From Methylobacterium sp. (lineage in GTDB: Bacteria; Pseudomonadota; Alphaproteobacteria; Rhizobiales; Beijerinckiaceae): 64,000 nt of DNA. The position numbers and the translations under genes were made by a program. Shown piece after piece: positions 26,432-37,023 of the stretch (position 1 is its first letter; the number at the start of each line of letters is the position of its first letter). The stretch lies in the NCBI GenBank assembly GCA_020252645.1, contig JADCCN010000002.1, positions 310,001 to 374,000 of the forward strand, given 5' to 3'. The notes below the pieces were generated by a model. The model was not told where the DNA came from. It searched no databases and worked only from the letters and a program-made list of their open reading frames with translations.

Positions 26432-29400
26432 TCACTCTGCGGCCGTGGCCAGCGCCGGGGGTGCTGACCGGGCGACCGGCGCGGGGGACTCCGCCGGAGG
26501 CGCCAGGGCGCGCAGGTCATCCGCCTTCAGCTTCTTGCGGAACCACAGGGCATAGAGCGCCGGCAGGAACAGCAAAGTGAGGAAGGTGGCGACGAACAGC
26601 CCGCCCATGATGGTGAAGGCCATCGGACCCCAGAAGGCCGAGCCCGAGAGCGGCACCATCGCGAGGATCGCCGCGAGCGCCGTGAGCACCACGGGCCGCG
26701 CACGGCGCACGGTGGCTTCCGTAATGGCCTCGCGCATGGGCAGGCCGGAGTCGAGGTCGTGGTCGATCTGGTCCACCAGGATCACGGTGTTGCGCATGAT
26801 CATGCCCGCGAGCGCGATGAGCCCGAGCAAGGCCACGAAGCCGAAGGGCTTGTTGGCAAGGTTCAGCGCCAGCGAGGCCCCGATCAGCCCCAGGGGAGCG
26901 GTCGAGAACACGAGGAACAGCTTCGAGAAGCTCTGGAGCTGGAACATCAGCAGCGTGAGCATCACCATGAACATCATGGGGAAGAGCTTGAAGATCGAGG
27001 CATTGGCCTTGGCCGATTCCTCGATCGCGCCGCCGATCTCGAGGCGATAGCCCTGCGGCAACGCATCGCGAACAGGCTGCAGCGCCTTCCATACCTCGTT
27101 TGTCACATCCGGCGCCTGCACGCCGTCGATGATGTCCGAACGCACCGTGATCGACATGTCGCGGTTGCGGCGCCAGAGGATCGGCTCCTCGTGCTCGTAG
27201 GCGATGCGCGCGACCTGGGCCAGCGGCACCGGCACGCCGTTGCGGGCGATGAGGGTGAAATCCGCAAGGCGCGTGGGGTCGAGCCGTTCGCCGGGCACGG
27301 CGCGCGCCACAACCTGCACGGTTTCGGTGCGGTCGCGCATGGTGGTGATCGGCGCGCCGGAGACGAGCGTCTGCAAGGTCTGCGCGATGGCAGTCGGGTC
27401 GAGCCCGAAGGCGCGGGCACGATCCTGATCGACGATGAGGCGGATCGAGGGCATCATCTCGTTCCAGTCGAGATGCGGATCGCGGGTCTTGGCGTTCTGC
27501 GCCATGGTCTCCCGGACCTGGTAGGCGATGCGGCGCACCTCGATCGGATCGGCGCCCACCACGCGGAACTGCACGGGGAAGCCGACGGGCGGGCCGAAAT
27601 TGAAGCGATCGACACGCACGCGCGCAGCCGCCAGCGCGCCCTCGGCGATGGCCTTCTCGAGACGCGCCTTGATGCGCTCGCGGGCCTTCACATCCTTGGT
27701 GAGGATGACGGTCTGCGCGAAGGCCTCGTTCGGCAGCACGAGGTTCAGCCCGAGCCAGAAGCGCGGCGACCCCTGCCCGATATAGGTCGTGGCATGGATG
27801 ACATCCGGATCATCCGCGAGCAGCTTCTGCGCTTCCTCCGCCACCTTCTTCGTCGCGCCGATGGACGAGCCCTCCGGCAGGCGCATCTCGAGGAAGAGTT
27901 CCGGGCGCTCGGAGAGCGGAAAGAATTGCTGCTGCACGCGGCCGAACGCCACGATGGAGAGCGCGAAGATGCCGATGGTCGCTAGGATCACCTTGCCGCG
28001 ATGCTCCACGCACCACGCCACCACACGCCGCAGACCGGAATACATCGGCGTGTCATACATCGCCGCATGGCCATGATGCAGGATGGGGCGGCCATTCTCG
28101 TCGCGCTCCACCTTCATCTCCGGCAGCAGCTTCACGCCGAGATAGGGCGTGAACACCACCGCCACGAACCAGGAGGCGACAAGCGCGAGGCCCACCACGA
28201 TGAAGAGCGTGCCCGTGTATTCGCCTACCGCCGAGTTCGCGAGGCCGATCGGCAGGAAGCCGGCGGCCGTCACCAGCGTGCCGGTGAGCATCGGGAAGGC
28301 GGTCGATTCCCAGGCGAAGGCCGCCGCCTTCAGCCGGTCCCAGCCCTCTTCCAGCTTCACCATCATCATCTCGACCGCGATGATCGCGTCATCCACGAGC
28401 AGCCCCAGCGCGATGATGAGCGCGCCCAGCGAAATGCGGTGGAGATCGATGCCCAGAGCATCCATCAGGACGAAGACGATCGTGAGCACCAGCGGCACGG
28501 AGAGCGCCACCACGATGCCCGTGCGCCAGCCGAGCGACAGGAACGAAACGGCGAGCACGATGAGCAGCGCCTCGATGAAGGAGCGCACGAATTCGCGCAC
28601 GGAGGTGGAGACCACATGCGGCTGGTTCGCGATCTGGTCGATCTCGAGGCCGATGGGAAGCTTCTCCTTGAAGGCGGCGAGCGCCTCGTCCACCGCCTGG
28701 CCCAGGGTCACGATATTCGCGCCCTTGAGCATCACCACGCCCACGCCCACGGCAGGCTTGCCATTCTGGCGGATGAGGAAATCCGGCGGGTCCTTGAAGT
28801 CACGCCTCACATGGGCGATGTCGCCGAGGCGGAAGGTGCGGCCACCGGCCTCGATCGGAATCGCGGCGACGGCCGCCGCGCCATCGAGCGCGCCGGAAAC
28901 GCGCAGCGGAATCCGTTGCGCGCTCGTTTCGAAGGTGCCGGCAGGATTGACGGCATTCTGCCGGGCGATGGCCTCGAAGATCGCGGTGACCGGCACGCCA
29001 AGTGTGGCGAGCTTCACATGGCTGAATTCCACGAAGATTCGCTCATCCTGCGTGCCATAGATGTTCACCTTCACCACATCGGGCACGCGCAGTATCACGC
29101 GCTTGAGGTCCTCTGCGACACCCTTGAGCTTCGCGTAATCCGCGCCGTCGCCGGTGATCATCAGCAGGATCGAATCAACATCGCCGAACTCGTCGTTGAC
29201 ATTGGGTCCGATGATGCCCGCCGGAAGATCCGGGCCGAGGTCACCCAGCTTCTTGCGCAACTGGTAGAACAGCTCCGGCACCTGCCTTGCGGGCGTGTAA
29301 TCCTTGAATTCCATCTGAATCGCGGAGAAGCCGGGCTTCGAATAGGTCACGGCCCGGTTGAAATAGGGCAATTCCTGCAGCTTCTTCTCGATCTTCTCGG

Positions 29401-29602
29401 TCACCTGCTCCTGCATTTCCTGCGCGGTCGCGCCGGGCCAGACGACCGTGATGGTCGCGACCTTGATGGTGAAGGAGGGATCTTCCGCGCGCCCGAGGCG
29501 CAGGTAGGAGATGATGCCCGCCGCCGTAATGACGAGGATGAGGAAGAGAACCAGCGCCTGATGCCGAACAGCCCAGGCCGAGAGATTGATGCCGCCCTTC
29601 AT
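26432..29602 (-). CDS. RND efflux permease (AcrB/HAE1 family)
   Basis: A 1056-residue inner-membrane proton antiporter with 12 helices and two large periplasmic loops. TM1 is near the start (ALVLFLILVITAAGIISYLRLG). TM4 carries the proton-relay Asp pair in LGLLVDDAIIAVEMMM. The second-half helices include FVALLGLIALAGMIMRNTVILVDQI. The pore-domain start EDPSFTIKVATITVVWPGAT resembles the multidrug and organic-solvent type rather than heavy-metal CzcA. The C-terminal tail is Pro/Ala-rich. It sits 11 bases after its adaptor gene and downstream of a TetR regulator, forming the export core. No outer-membrane channel gene is present nearby, so a shared TolC is presumably used. Confidence 0.95.
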   Translation of the reverse strand: MKGGINLSAWAVRHQALVLFLILVITAAGIISYLRLGRAEDPSFTIKVATITVVWPGATAQEMQEQVTEKIEKKLQELPYFNRAVTYSKPGFSAIQMEFKDYTPARQVPELFYQLRKKLGDLGPDLPAGIIGPNVNDEFGDVDSILLMITGDGADYAKLKGVAEDLKRVILRVPDVVKVNIYGTQDERIFVEFSHVKLATLGVPVTAIFEAIARQNAVNPAGTFETSAQRIPLRVSGALDGAAAVAAIPIEAGGRTFRLGDIAHVRRDFKDPPDFLIRQNGKPAVGVGVVMLKGANIVTLGQAVDEALAAFKEKLPIGLEIDQIANQPHVVSTSVREFVRSFIEALLIVLAVSFLSLGWRTGIVVALSVPLVLTIVFVLMDALGIDLHRISLGALIIALGLLVDDAIIAVEMMMVKLEEGWDRLKAAAFAWESTAFPMLTGTLVTAAGFLPIGLANSAVGEYTGTLFIVVGLALVASWFVAVVFTPYLGVKLLPEMKVERDENGRPILHHGHAAMYDTPMYSGLRRVVAWCVEHRGKVILATIGIFALSIVAFGRVQQQFFPLSERPELFLEMRLPEGSSIGATKKVAEEAQKLLADDPDVIHATTYIGQGSPRFWLGLNLVLPNEAFAQTVILTKDVKARERIKARLEKAIAEGALAAARVRVDRFNFGPPVGFPVQFRVVGADPIEVRRIAYQVRETMAQNAKTRDPHLDWNEMMPSIRLIVDQDRARAFGLDPTAIAQTLQTLVSGAPITTMRDRTETVQVVARAVPGERLDPTRLADFTLIARNGVPVPLAQVARIAYEHEEPILWRRNRDMSITVRSDIIDGVQAPDVTNEVWKALQPVRDALPQGYRLEIGGAIEESAKANASIFKLFPMMFMVMLTLLMFQLQSFSKLFLVFSTAPLGLIGASLALNLANKPFGFVALLGLIALAGMIMRNTVILVDQIDHDLDSGLPMREAITEATVRRARPVVLTALAAILAMVPLSGSAFWGPMAFTIMGGLFVATFLTLLFLPALYALWFRKKLKADDLRALAPPAESPAPVARSAPPALATAAE

Positions 29603-29613
29603 GGGTTCGCTCC

Positions 29614-30765
29614 TCAGCCCAGACGCAATTCGGTAACGGGCCGCACCTTGAGGCCCGGCTTGAGCTTGTGGATGCCGAGCACGACCACGAGATCGCCATC
29701 GGCGAGACCACTTGAAACCAGTGCGTCGCGCGCTTCATACGCGGTCACCTGCACGGCCCGGCGCTTCAGTTCGCCGGATGCATCCACGACATAGACTTCC
29801 GTGCCGCCGCCTTCGTTGAGGATCGCCGCGAGCGGCAGGCGCGCGACGCGCAGCTCTTCCGCCGGGCGCACCGAGAGCGAGGCCGACATGCCGAGCGGCG
29901 CATCGGCCGGCAGGCCCTCCATTGTGAAGCGCGCCTGGAAGGTGCGCGTCAGCGGATCGGCCGAGGGCGATAGTTCGCGCAGCTTTGCCGGGTAGCTCTT
30001 GCCCGGATCGGTCCAGAGGCTCGCCTCGGCACGAGCCGTGCGGATGTCATCCATCTCCTGCTCGGGAATCGCGACGAGCGCCTCGCGCGGCCCGTCCCTG
30101 GCAATCCGCAGGGCCGGCTGGCCGGCGGCCAGAACCTGCCCCGGCTCGACGCTGGTGGAGACGACAATCCCGTCATCCTCGGCCAGCAGCTCGGCATAGG
30201 ATTGCGCGTTCCGGGCGAGTTCCAGCTGGCGCTCGGCCCGCAGGCGGCGGCCAGTGGCTTCTTCCACGGCCGCGCGCTGGCGATCGAGCGTCTGCTCGGT
30301 GGACCAGCCCTTGGCGCGCAATTCGATCACGCGCATCAACTCGGCGCTGGACGATTTCTCGGAGGCCCTGGCGGCTGCGAGCTCGGCTTCAGCCGTCTCG
30401 CGCTGGAGCATGAGATCCGTGGGGTCGAGCGTCGCGACAACCTGTCCCTTCTTCACGCGATCGCCGGCCTGCACGCGGCGCTCGGCCACCTTGCCGGAGA
30501 TGCGGAAACCCTGATCGGTCTCGACGCGGGCCCGCACGGTGCCCACGAGGATGCGCGCGGGCGCGGCCGGCGCGATTTGCACCTTCGTGACCAGAACGGG
30601 ACGGTTCTCGAGATTTTCGGCCTGCGGCTTGCCGATCTCGGCGGCCGGGCGCCCCACCAGAAACCAGGCACCGGCGGCGCTGACGGCGAATACCAGGGCG
30701 GCGATTCCGAGATTTCGACGGGAGAAAAAGGCGGAAGAACGAGAGGGCGTATCGGGGGAGGACAT
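29614..30765 (-). CDS. RND periplasmic adaptor (membrane fusion protein)
   Basis: A 383-residue HlyD/AcrA-type adaptor. It has an N-terminal membrane anchor or uncleaved signal at about residues 17-40 (LGIAALVFAVSAAGAWFLVG). Next come a lipoyl/barrel region with VQAGDRVKKGQVVATLDPTD, an alpha-hairpin (about 110-175), and a second lipoyl half with AEDDGIVVSTSVEPGQVLA. A beta-barrel and a membrane-proximal domain ending GLKVRPVTELRLG follow. It bridges the RND permease and an outer-membrane channel. There is no lipobox Cys, so it is anchored by its helix. It lies between the TetR regulator and the permease, the middle gene of the operon. Confidence 0.93.
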   Translation of the reverse strand: MSSPDTPSRSSAFFSRRNLGIAALVFAVSAAGAWFLVGRPAAEIGKPQAENLENRPVLVTKVQIAPAAPARILVGTVRARVETDQGFRISGKVAERRVQAGDRVKKGQVVATLDPTDLMLQRETAEAELAAARASEKSSSAELMRVIELRAKGWSTEQTLDRQRAAVEEATGRRLRAERQLELARNAQSYAELLAEDDGIVVSTSVEPGQVLAAGQPALRIARDGPREALVAIPEQEMDDIRTARAEASLWTDPGKSYPAKLRELSPSADPLTRTFQARFTMEGLPADAPLGMSASLSVRPAEELRVARLPLAAILNEGGGTEVYVVDASGELKRRAVQVTAYEARDALVSSGLADGDLVVVLGIHKLKPGLKVRPVTELRLG

Positions 30766-30795
30766 GGCAAGCCTCGGATGGGAAGAAGGAAATTC

Positions 30796-31398
30796 TCAGG
30801 GACGAAGGGCTGCAAGGATGAGCTGGCCGATGCGCCGCGCCTGATCCTCCTGGTCATCCCCGAAGCGCGCGCTTTGCGCGATCATGGTGGGATGGAAGAC
30901 CTTGGCGGTGGCGCTGAAGGCGGTTTCGGCAAAATCAGCGGGGTCCACCTGCCGGAATTCGCCGGAGGCAATCCCCTCGCTCACCAGACGGGCCATCTGG
31001 CGCACCACGCTTTCGCAATGCGCCTCGATGGCGGGCCAGTTCTCCTCCATCGCCACCTCGACCATGTCGAACAGGCGATGCTCGCTGGTGAGCTTCTCCT
31101 TGTTGTGGCGGTGAATCTCGACGATGAGCGCCACGAGCCGCTCGGAAGCGGGAGCCTGACGCTCCACGATGCTCGCGATCAGCGCGTCGGTCTCGCGCAT
31201 GACCTTCGCGCAGAGCGCATCATTGATCGCGAGCTTGGAGGGGAAGAAGCGGTAGACATTCGCCGGAGACATGCCCATGGCCTGAGCGATGTCTGCGACG
31301 GCGGTTTTCGCATAGCCGATACGGCGAAAATGCTCCTCGGCCACCACGAGAATGCGCTCGCGCATGTCATCGGCTGAAATTTTCGGTCGGATATTCAT
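30796..31398 (-). CDS. TetR/AcrR-family repressor of the RND operon
   Basis: A 200-residue regulator. Its N-terminal helix-turn-helix is ILVVAEEHFRRIGYAKTAVADIAQAMGMS followed by ANVYRFFPSK, the TetR DNA-recognition pattern. The ligand-binding half (about residues 70-200) is variable, with ATAKVFHPTM near the end, a feature shared by AcrR-like TetR C-terminal domains. The start at 31398 (MNIRPKISADDM) fits the family length. An upstream in-frame extension to 31527 would overlap the predicted promoter and is rejected. It is first in the regulator-adaptor-permease operon, so autoregulation and drug-induced derepression are likely. Confidence 0.9.
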   Translation of the reverse strand: MNIRPKISADDMRERILVVAEEHFRRIGYAKTAVADIAQAMGMSPANVYRFFPSKLAINDALCAKVMRETDALIASIVERQAPASERLVALIVEIHRHNKEKLTSEHRLFDMVEVAMEENWPAIEAHCESVVRQMARLVSEGIASGEFRQVDPADFAETAFSATAKVFHPTMIAQSARFGDDQEDQARRIGQLILAALRP

Positions 31399-31434
31399 GG
31401 GGCTCCCCGCCGGAATGAGAGGCGGCCGATTAAA

Positions 31435-31484
31435 GATAACGTATGTTGACTTTTGATTTTTATCAGATGTCGCCTGTCTGTCAA
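31435..31484 (-). promoter_or_regulatory. Promoter and possible TetR operator before the efflux operon
   Basis: On the minus strand a perfect TTGACA (31479-31484) is followed after 16 bases by TAAAAA, a usable sigma-70-type pair in an AT-rich island. Just downstream, AACGTATGTT (about 31438-31447) is an imperfect palindrome with AAC/GTT arms, suitable as a TetR operator overlapping the transcription start. The assignment is by pattern only. Confidence 0.4.
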
Positions 31485-31581
31485 GTGCAAGCCTGGCCGC
31501 AGGTGGAATTCGGCGGGCGCTGGCCAAGCGCGAGGCCTGCGGCTAGAAGCATTGCCGCTTTCCTTCCTTCGGTTCCGGGCG

Positions 31582-32742
31582 ATGACGCGCAGCTTCAATT
31601 CCACCTATTCCGGCCTTCCCATGACCGTGTTCGAAACCATGTCGCGGCTGGCGCGCGAGCACAGGGCCGTCAATCTCGGGCAGGGCTTCCCGGATGATCC
31701 CGGCGCGCCGGATATTCGCCGGAAGGCGGCGGATGCGGTGATTTCCGGCTGGAACCAGTATCCGCCGATGATGGGCATTCCCGAGCTGCGTGAGGCGGTT
31801 TCCACCCATTTCGCGCATCATCAGGAGGTGAATTTCGATCCCGATACCGAGATCATGGTCACCTCGGGGGCCACCGAGGCGATTGCCGGCGCGCTTTTCG
31901 CGCTCATCGAGCCGGGCGACGAGGTGGTTCTGTTCGAACCGATGTATGATGCCTATCTGCCGCTGGTGAAGCGCGCGGGCGGCATCCCGAAATTCGTGAA
32001 GCTCTCCCCGCCCGATTGGCGCTTCACGGCGGAAAGCCTGATGGCGGCCTTCAGCCCGCGCACGAAGCTCGTGCTCTTCAACAACCCGCTGAACCCCTCC
32101 GCGACCGTCTGCCCGCCGGAGGATCTCGCCATGCTCGCGCATTTCTGCATGGCGCATGATGCCCTCGCGGTCTGCGACGAAGTGTGGGAGCATGTGGTGT
32201 TCGATGGCCTCGCCCATGTGCCGCTCTGCGCCCTGCCCGGCATGCGCGAGCGCACGGTGAAGATCAGCTCCGCGGGGAAGATCTTCTCGCTCACGGGCTG
32301 GAAGGTGGGCTTCGTGATGGCCCCTGCGGAGATCATGCGGGTACTCTCGAAATCGCACCAGTTCCTCACCTTCACCACCCCGCCGAACCTGCAGGCGGCG
32401 GTCGCCTACGGGCTCGCGAAGGAAGACGCCTTCTTCCAGACGATGCGCGACGATTTCCGGCAGGCGCGGGATTATCTCGCCAACGGCCTGAAGGGCCTGG
32501 GCTTCTCGGTGCTGCCCTCGCAGGGCACCTATTTCCTCAATGTCGATCTCGCGCCGATGGGCGTAAATGACGATGTCGCCTTCTGCCGAAGGCTCGTGAC
32601 CGAGCATGGCGTCGCGGCCATTCCCGTCTCGGCCTTCTATGCGGAGGACCCGGTGCGCACGATCATGCGGCTGTGCTTTGCCAAGAAGCGCGAGACGCTG
32701 GATGCCGCGCTGGAGCGGCTTTCGCATGTCAAACCGGTGTAG
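31582..32742 (+). CDS. PLP-dependent aminotransferase, class I/II
   Basis: A 386-residue fold-type I aminotransferase. The PLP lysine lies in KISSAGKIFSLTGWKVGFV. The phosphate and ring contacts are seen in VTSGATEAIAGALFAL, FNNPLNPSAT (Asn-Pro motif) and VCDEVWEHVVFDG (Asp/Tyr-loop region). The C-terminal substrate-carboxylate Arg is in IMRLCFAKKRETLD. The pattern is that of the kynurenine aminotransferase/methionine aminotransferase (YbdL-like) group; KAT-type SGLPMTVFETMSRLA at the N-terminus supports this. Substrate range is not readable. The start at 31582 (MTRSFNSTYSG) removes a 43-codon upstream extension that overlaps the efflux-operon promoter. It is divergent from the TetR gene. Confidence 0.9.
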   Translation: MTRSFNSTYSGLPMTVFETMSRLAREHRAVNLGQGFPDDPGAPDIRRKAADAVISGWNQYPPMMGIPELREAVSTHFAHHQEVNFDPDTEIMVTSGATEAIAGALFALIEPGDEVVLFEPMYDAYLPLVKRAGGIPKFVKLSPPDWRFTAESLMAAFSPRTKLVLFNNPLNPSATVCPPEDLAMLAHFCMAHDALAVCDEVWEHVVFDGLAHVPLCALPGMRERTVKISSAGKIFSLTGWKVGFVMAPAEIMRVLSKSHQFLTFTTPPNLQAAVAYGLAKEDAFFQTMRDDFRQARDYLANGLKGLGFSVLPSQGTYFLNVDLAPMGVNDDVAFCRRLVTEHGVAAIPVSAFYAEDPVRTIMRLCFAKKRETLDAALERLSHVKPV

Positions 32743-32760
32743 GACAGCGCAAGACAGCCC

Positions 32761-33801
32761 CTATTTCGCCAGGGCGACCTCCCGGCATTCGGCTGGAAGG
32801 TCGTCGAGGGTCCAGTGCCTGGGCTTCGGCCTGGGCTTCGGACGGGCATTGGGGTCGGCTGGCGGCCGGGGCGTCATCAGCGCCGCATATTGCGTCTTCA
32901 GCCAGTCCTGAAGGTCCTCGCCGCAGCCATCGCCATCCTGTGGCAAGGGCTGGTCCACGCAGGTAGCGTCGCCCTTGGGGCAGGCGATGCGGATGTGGAA
33001 ATGGAAGTTATGCCCCCACATCGGGCGCACCTTGGCGAGCCAGGCGCGATCCGCACCGGCATCGCGGCAGAAGGCCACCTTGATCGCCGGATTGACGAAA
33101 ATGCGTGACACCTCCGGCTGCCTGGCCGCAAGCCGGACGATCGCGAGATGCGCGCGGGTATAGACGGCGGGGTCGACATCCATCCAGTCGCGCCGGGCGA
33201 TGTTCGTGGCGGACATGTTTTCGCGTTCGTCACGCGTCAGACGCCTGTCCGGCATGGGGGTCAGCCAGATGTCGGCATCGAGCCCGATCTGGTGGGAGGC
33301 GTGCCCGGTGAGCATCGGCCCGCCGCGCGGCTGGGAGATGTCGCCGACCAGCAACCCGGGCCAGTTCGCCTCGCGCGGCGCGGCCTTCGCGATGCGTTCG
33401 ACCACGCGGATGAGGTCCGGATGGCCCCATATCCGGTTGCGGGAGAGGCGCATCACCTGCCAGGTCTCGCCATTGACCGGCAGCGCGACGGCACCCGCAA
33501 GGCAACCACGCGCGAAGGAGCCGATGGCCCGCGCCTCCATGGAGACGGGCCTCGGGCTGGCGCCGAAAATGCGCTTCGCGGCATTGGCCGGCAGCTCCTT
33601 CAGCACCTGTGCGCGGCGTTCCTCCTCCTCGGATTGCGTCTGCTGCGCGAAAACCGGGCCGGAAAGCCCGAGGAAGGCGAGGGTGGCAACACCGAGGAGC
33701 CGGCGCAGGGATCGATATCCCGGAACGGGCGGGCGGGCCTTCCTGCAGATCAATCGAACCTCCCCGGCGGGCACGTGGCGAAAGATGCCAGAGGATCGCA
33801 T
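32761..33801 (-). CDS. mepA: Penicillin-insensitive murein endopeptidase MepA
   Basis: A 346-residue M74/LAS-type metallopeptidase. After a signal region (RRLLGVATLAFLGLSGPVFA, ending before QQTQ) come the metal site TGHASHQIGLDADIWL (His and Asp ligands) and the second site GHNFHFHIRI. It cleaves D-alanyl-meso-diaminopimelyl cross-links in peptidoglycan, in the periplasm. Conserved Cys pairs (GCLAG, FCRDAG, IACPKG, CVDQ, GCGED) fit the disulfide-bonded family. The tail has a Pro/Arg/Lys-rich PNARPKPRPKPRHW stretch. Start at 33801 (MRSSGIF) is chosen, but the N-terminus before the signal peptide is unusually long, so the start is uncertain. It is divergent from an L,D-transpeptidase gene. Confidence 0.92.
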   Translation of the reverse strand: MRSSGIFRHVPAGEVRLICRKARPPVPGYRSLRRLLGVATLAFLGLSGPVFAQQTQSEEEERRAQVLKELPANAAKRIFGASPRPVSMEARAIGSFARGCLAGAVALPVNGETWQVMRLSRNRIWGHPDLIRVVERIAKAAPREANWPGLLVGDISQPRGGPMLTGHASHQIGLDADIWLTPMPDRRLTRDERENMSATNIARRDWMDVDPAVYTRAHLAIVRLAARQPEVSRIFVNPAIKVAFCRDAGADRAWLAKVRPMWGHNFHFHIRIACPKGDATCVDQPLPQDGDGCGEDLQDWLKTQYAALMTPRPPADPNARPKPRPKPRHWTLDDLPAECREVALAK

Positions 33802-33899
33802 GATTCCGGTTAACCAACGCGTACCAATCAGCTTTTCGGGTGCGCCCGATCTTGTCATCCTCCCGGTCCTTCCCGCATCCTGGATTGGAGCGAACCCGG

Positions 33900-34799
33900 A
33901 TGTCCCGCGTTCTTCGGCTTTTCCTGCCCGTTTTCGCGCTGGTCGCGGCCCTCACGGGCTTGTCGGACATCCGGCCTGCGGAAGCAGCCTCCGGGTATGG
34001 CTCGCAGCCCCATGGCGGGGGATATGTGCATGACGGCTACCGCGAACCGAATGCCAGCGCGCCGCGCGCCGCACCGCGCAAGGTGAAGCGCCGGCATGTT
34101 GCTGCGCAGCGGCAATTTGCGCAGCGGAATATCGTGACGCGCATGGCCCCCTCTGGCCGCGCCGACACCGCACCGCGCGAGGTTCGCCCGGTTGCCCATC
34201 GCTCGAATGCGACGATGCAGCAGGAGGCGCGCCGCAAGGCGCAGGCCCGCCAGCGCGTGGCGGCGCGGCGATGGGCGCTCCAGCAGGAAATCGGTCGGGA
34301 AACGCGTCGCGCGCAGGCTCGCGAACAGGTTTCGCGCGGTTTCGTGCCCATAGGCGGGCTGGAACCGGCAATCGAGCGCCCGGCTCCGCGCGTCGCCTCC
34401 CTCGGTGACACGCCGCGCCAGTCGCGGCTTTCCTCGTCCGCCTCGAACGTGGAGGCTCGGATCGACATCGCTTCGCAGCGGATGATCGTGAAGGTCGATG
34501 GCGAAGTGCGCCATGTCTGGAAAATTTCCACCGGCCGGAAGGGCTTCTCCACGCCGCGCGGTGCCTACAAGCCGCAGCGCATGCATGTGAGCTACTTCTC
34601 CCGGAAGTACGACAACTCGCCCATGCCGTATTCGATCTTCTTCCGGGGCGGCTATGCGATCCACGGCACCAATGCCATCAACCGCCTCGGCGGCCCGGCC
34701 TCGCATGGCTGCGTGCGGCTGGCGACCGGGAATGCGCGAACACTGTTCAATCTCGTCCGATCAGCGGGGCCGGCGCGAACGCGCATCATCATCTCCTAG
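33900..34799 (+). CDS. L,D-transpeptidase (YkuD domain)
   Basis: A 299-residue exported enzyme. A signal peptide (MSRVLRLFLPVFALVAALTG...PAEA, about 28 residues) is followed by about 150 residues of basic, low-complexity linker. A YkuD domain (about 175-299) comes next: RIDIASQRMIVKVDGEVRH, then IHGTNAINRLGG and SHGCVRLATGNA with catalytic Cys. It forms 3-3 cross-links or anchors proteins to peptidoglycan. ATG 33900 has GGAG ten bases upstream and fits the signal peptide. The frame is open back to 33840. The TAG stop (34797-34799) again coincides with the edge of a TAGAGCA repeat. It shares a divergent region with mepA. Confidence 0.92.
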   Translation: MSRVLRLFLPVFALVAALTGLSDIRPAEAASGYGSQPHGGGYVHDGYREPNASAPRAAPRKVKRRHVAAQRQFAQRNIVTRMAPSGRADTAPREVRPVAHRSNATMQQEARRKAQARQRVAARRWALQQEIGRETRRAQAREQVSRGFVPIGGLEPAIERPAPRVASLGDTPRQSRLSSSASNVEARIDIASQRMIVKVDGEVRHVWKISTGRKGFSTPRGAYKPQRMHVSYFSRKYDNSPMPYSIFFRGGYAIHGTNAINRLGGPASHGCVRLATGNARTLFNLVRSAGPARTRIIIS

Positions 34800-34963
34800 A
34801 GCACGTCTCGTTTTGATGGAATCAAAACCGTGCTCTATCTGATTGTTTTGTCGCATTTTGTTACGAAAAACCGGATTCCACTTTTTCACAGCATGCTCTT
34901 ATCTTATTATTATCGCATGCTTTTTTGTGAAAAACCGGATTCCACTTTTTCACAGCATGCTCT
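34798..34963 (+). repeat. Composite palindromic repeat after the L,D-transpeptidase gene
   Basis: AGAGCACG (34798-34805) pairs perfectly with CGTGCTCT (34829-34836), with an inner TTTTGAT/ATCAAAA stem, giving a strong hairpin directly after the stop. Two tandem copies of the right arm of the 104-bp family (ACCGGATTCCACTTTTTCAC and CAGCATGCTC) follow. It looks like a different repeat class fused to a partial 104-bp copy. The outer TA on the right is lost. The rest of the gap to 35160 shows nothing else. Confidence 0.85.
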
Positions 34964-35160
34964 GGGCCCTTCCCAGGGCGCGGAGATCGCGGGCTCCAGC
35001 CCGGCCGAACGCGCCGGCCTTCCTCCTGTCGGAGAGCGACAAATGAGGCGGCCTCATCAAGGAGATCGGCATCACCGCAGGCTGATCACGCGGAACTGAT
35101 CGCCCGGGAAAGGCCGCGCGGCTCGCCTGAGGGGGAGAATCCGGCTATGCCGGGCCCGTC

Positions 35161-37020
<1,860 letters not shown>

Positions 37021-37023
37021 GCC

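Noticed and set aside
28001-29794. Long open frame on the plus strand opposite the RND permease
   Set aside because: Composition is His/Arg/Asp-rich without motifs, and the opposite strand encodes an intact RND permease with its proton-relay Asp pair.
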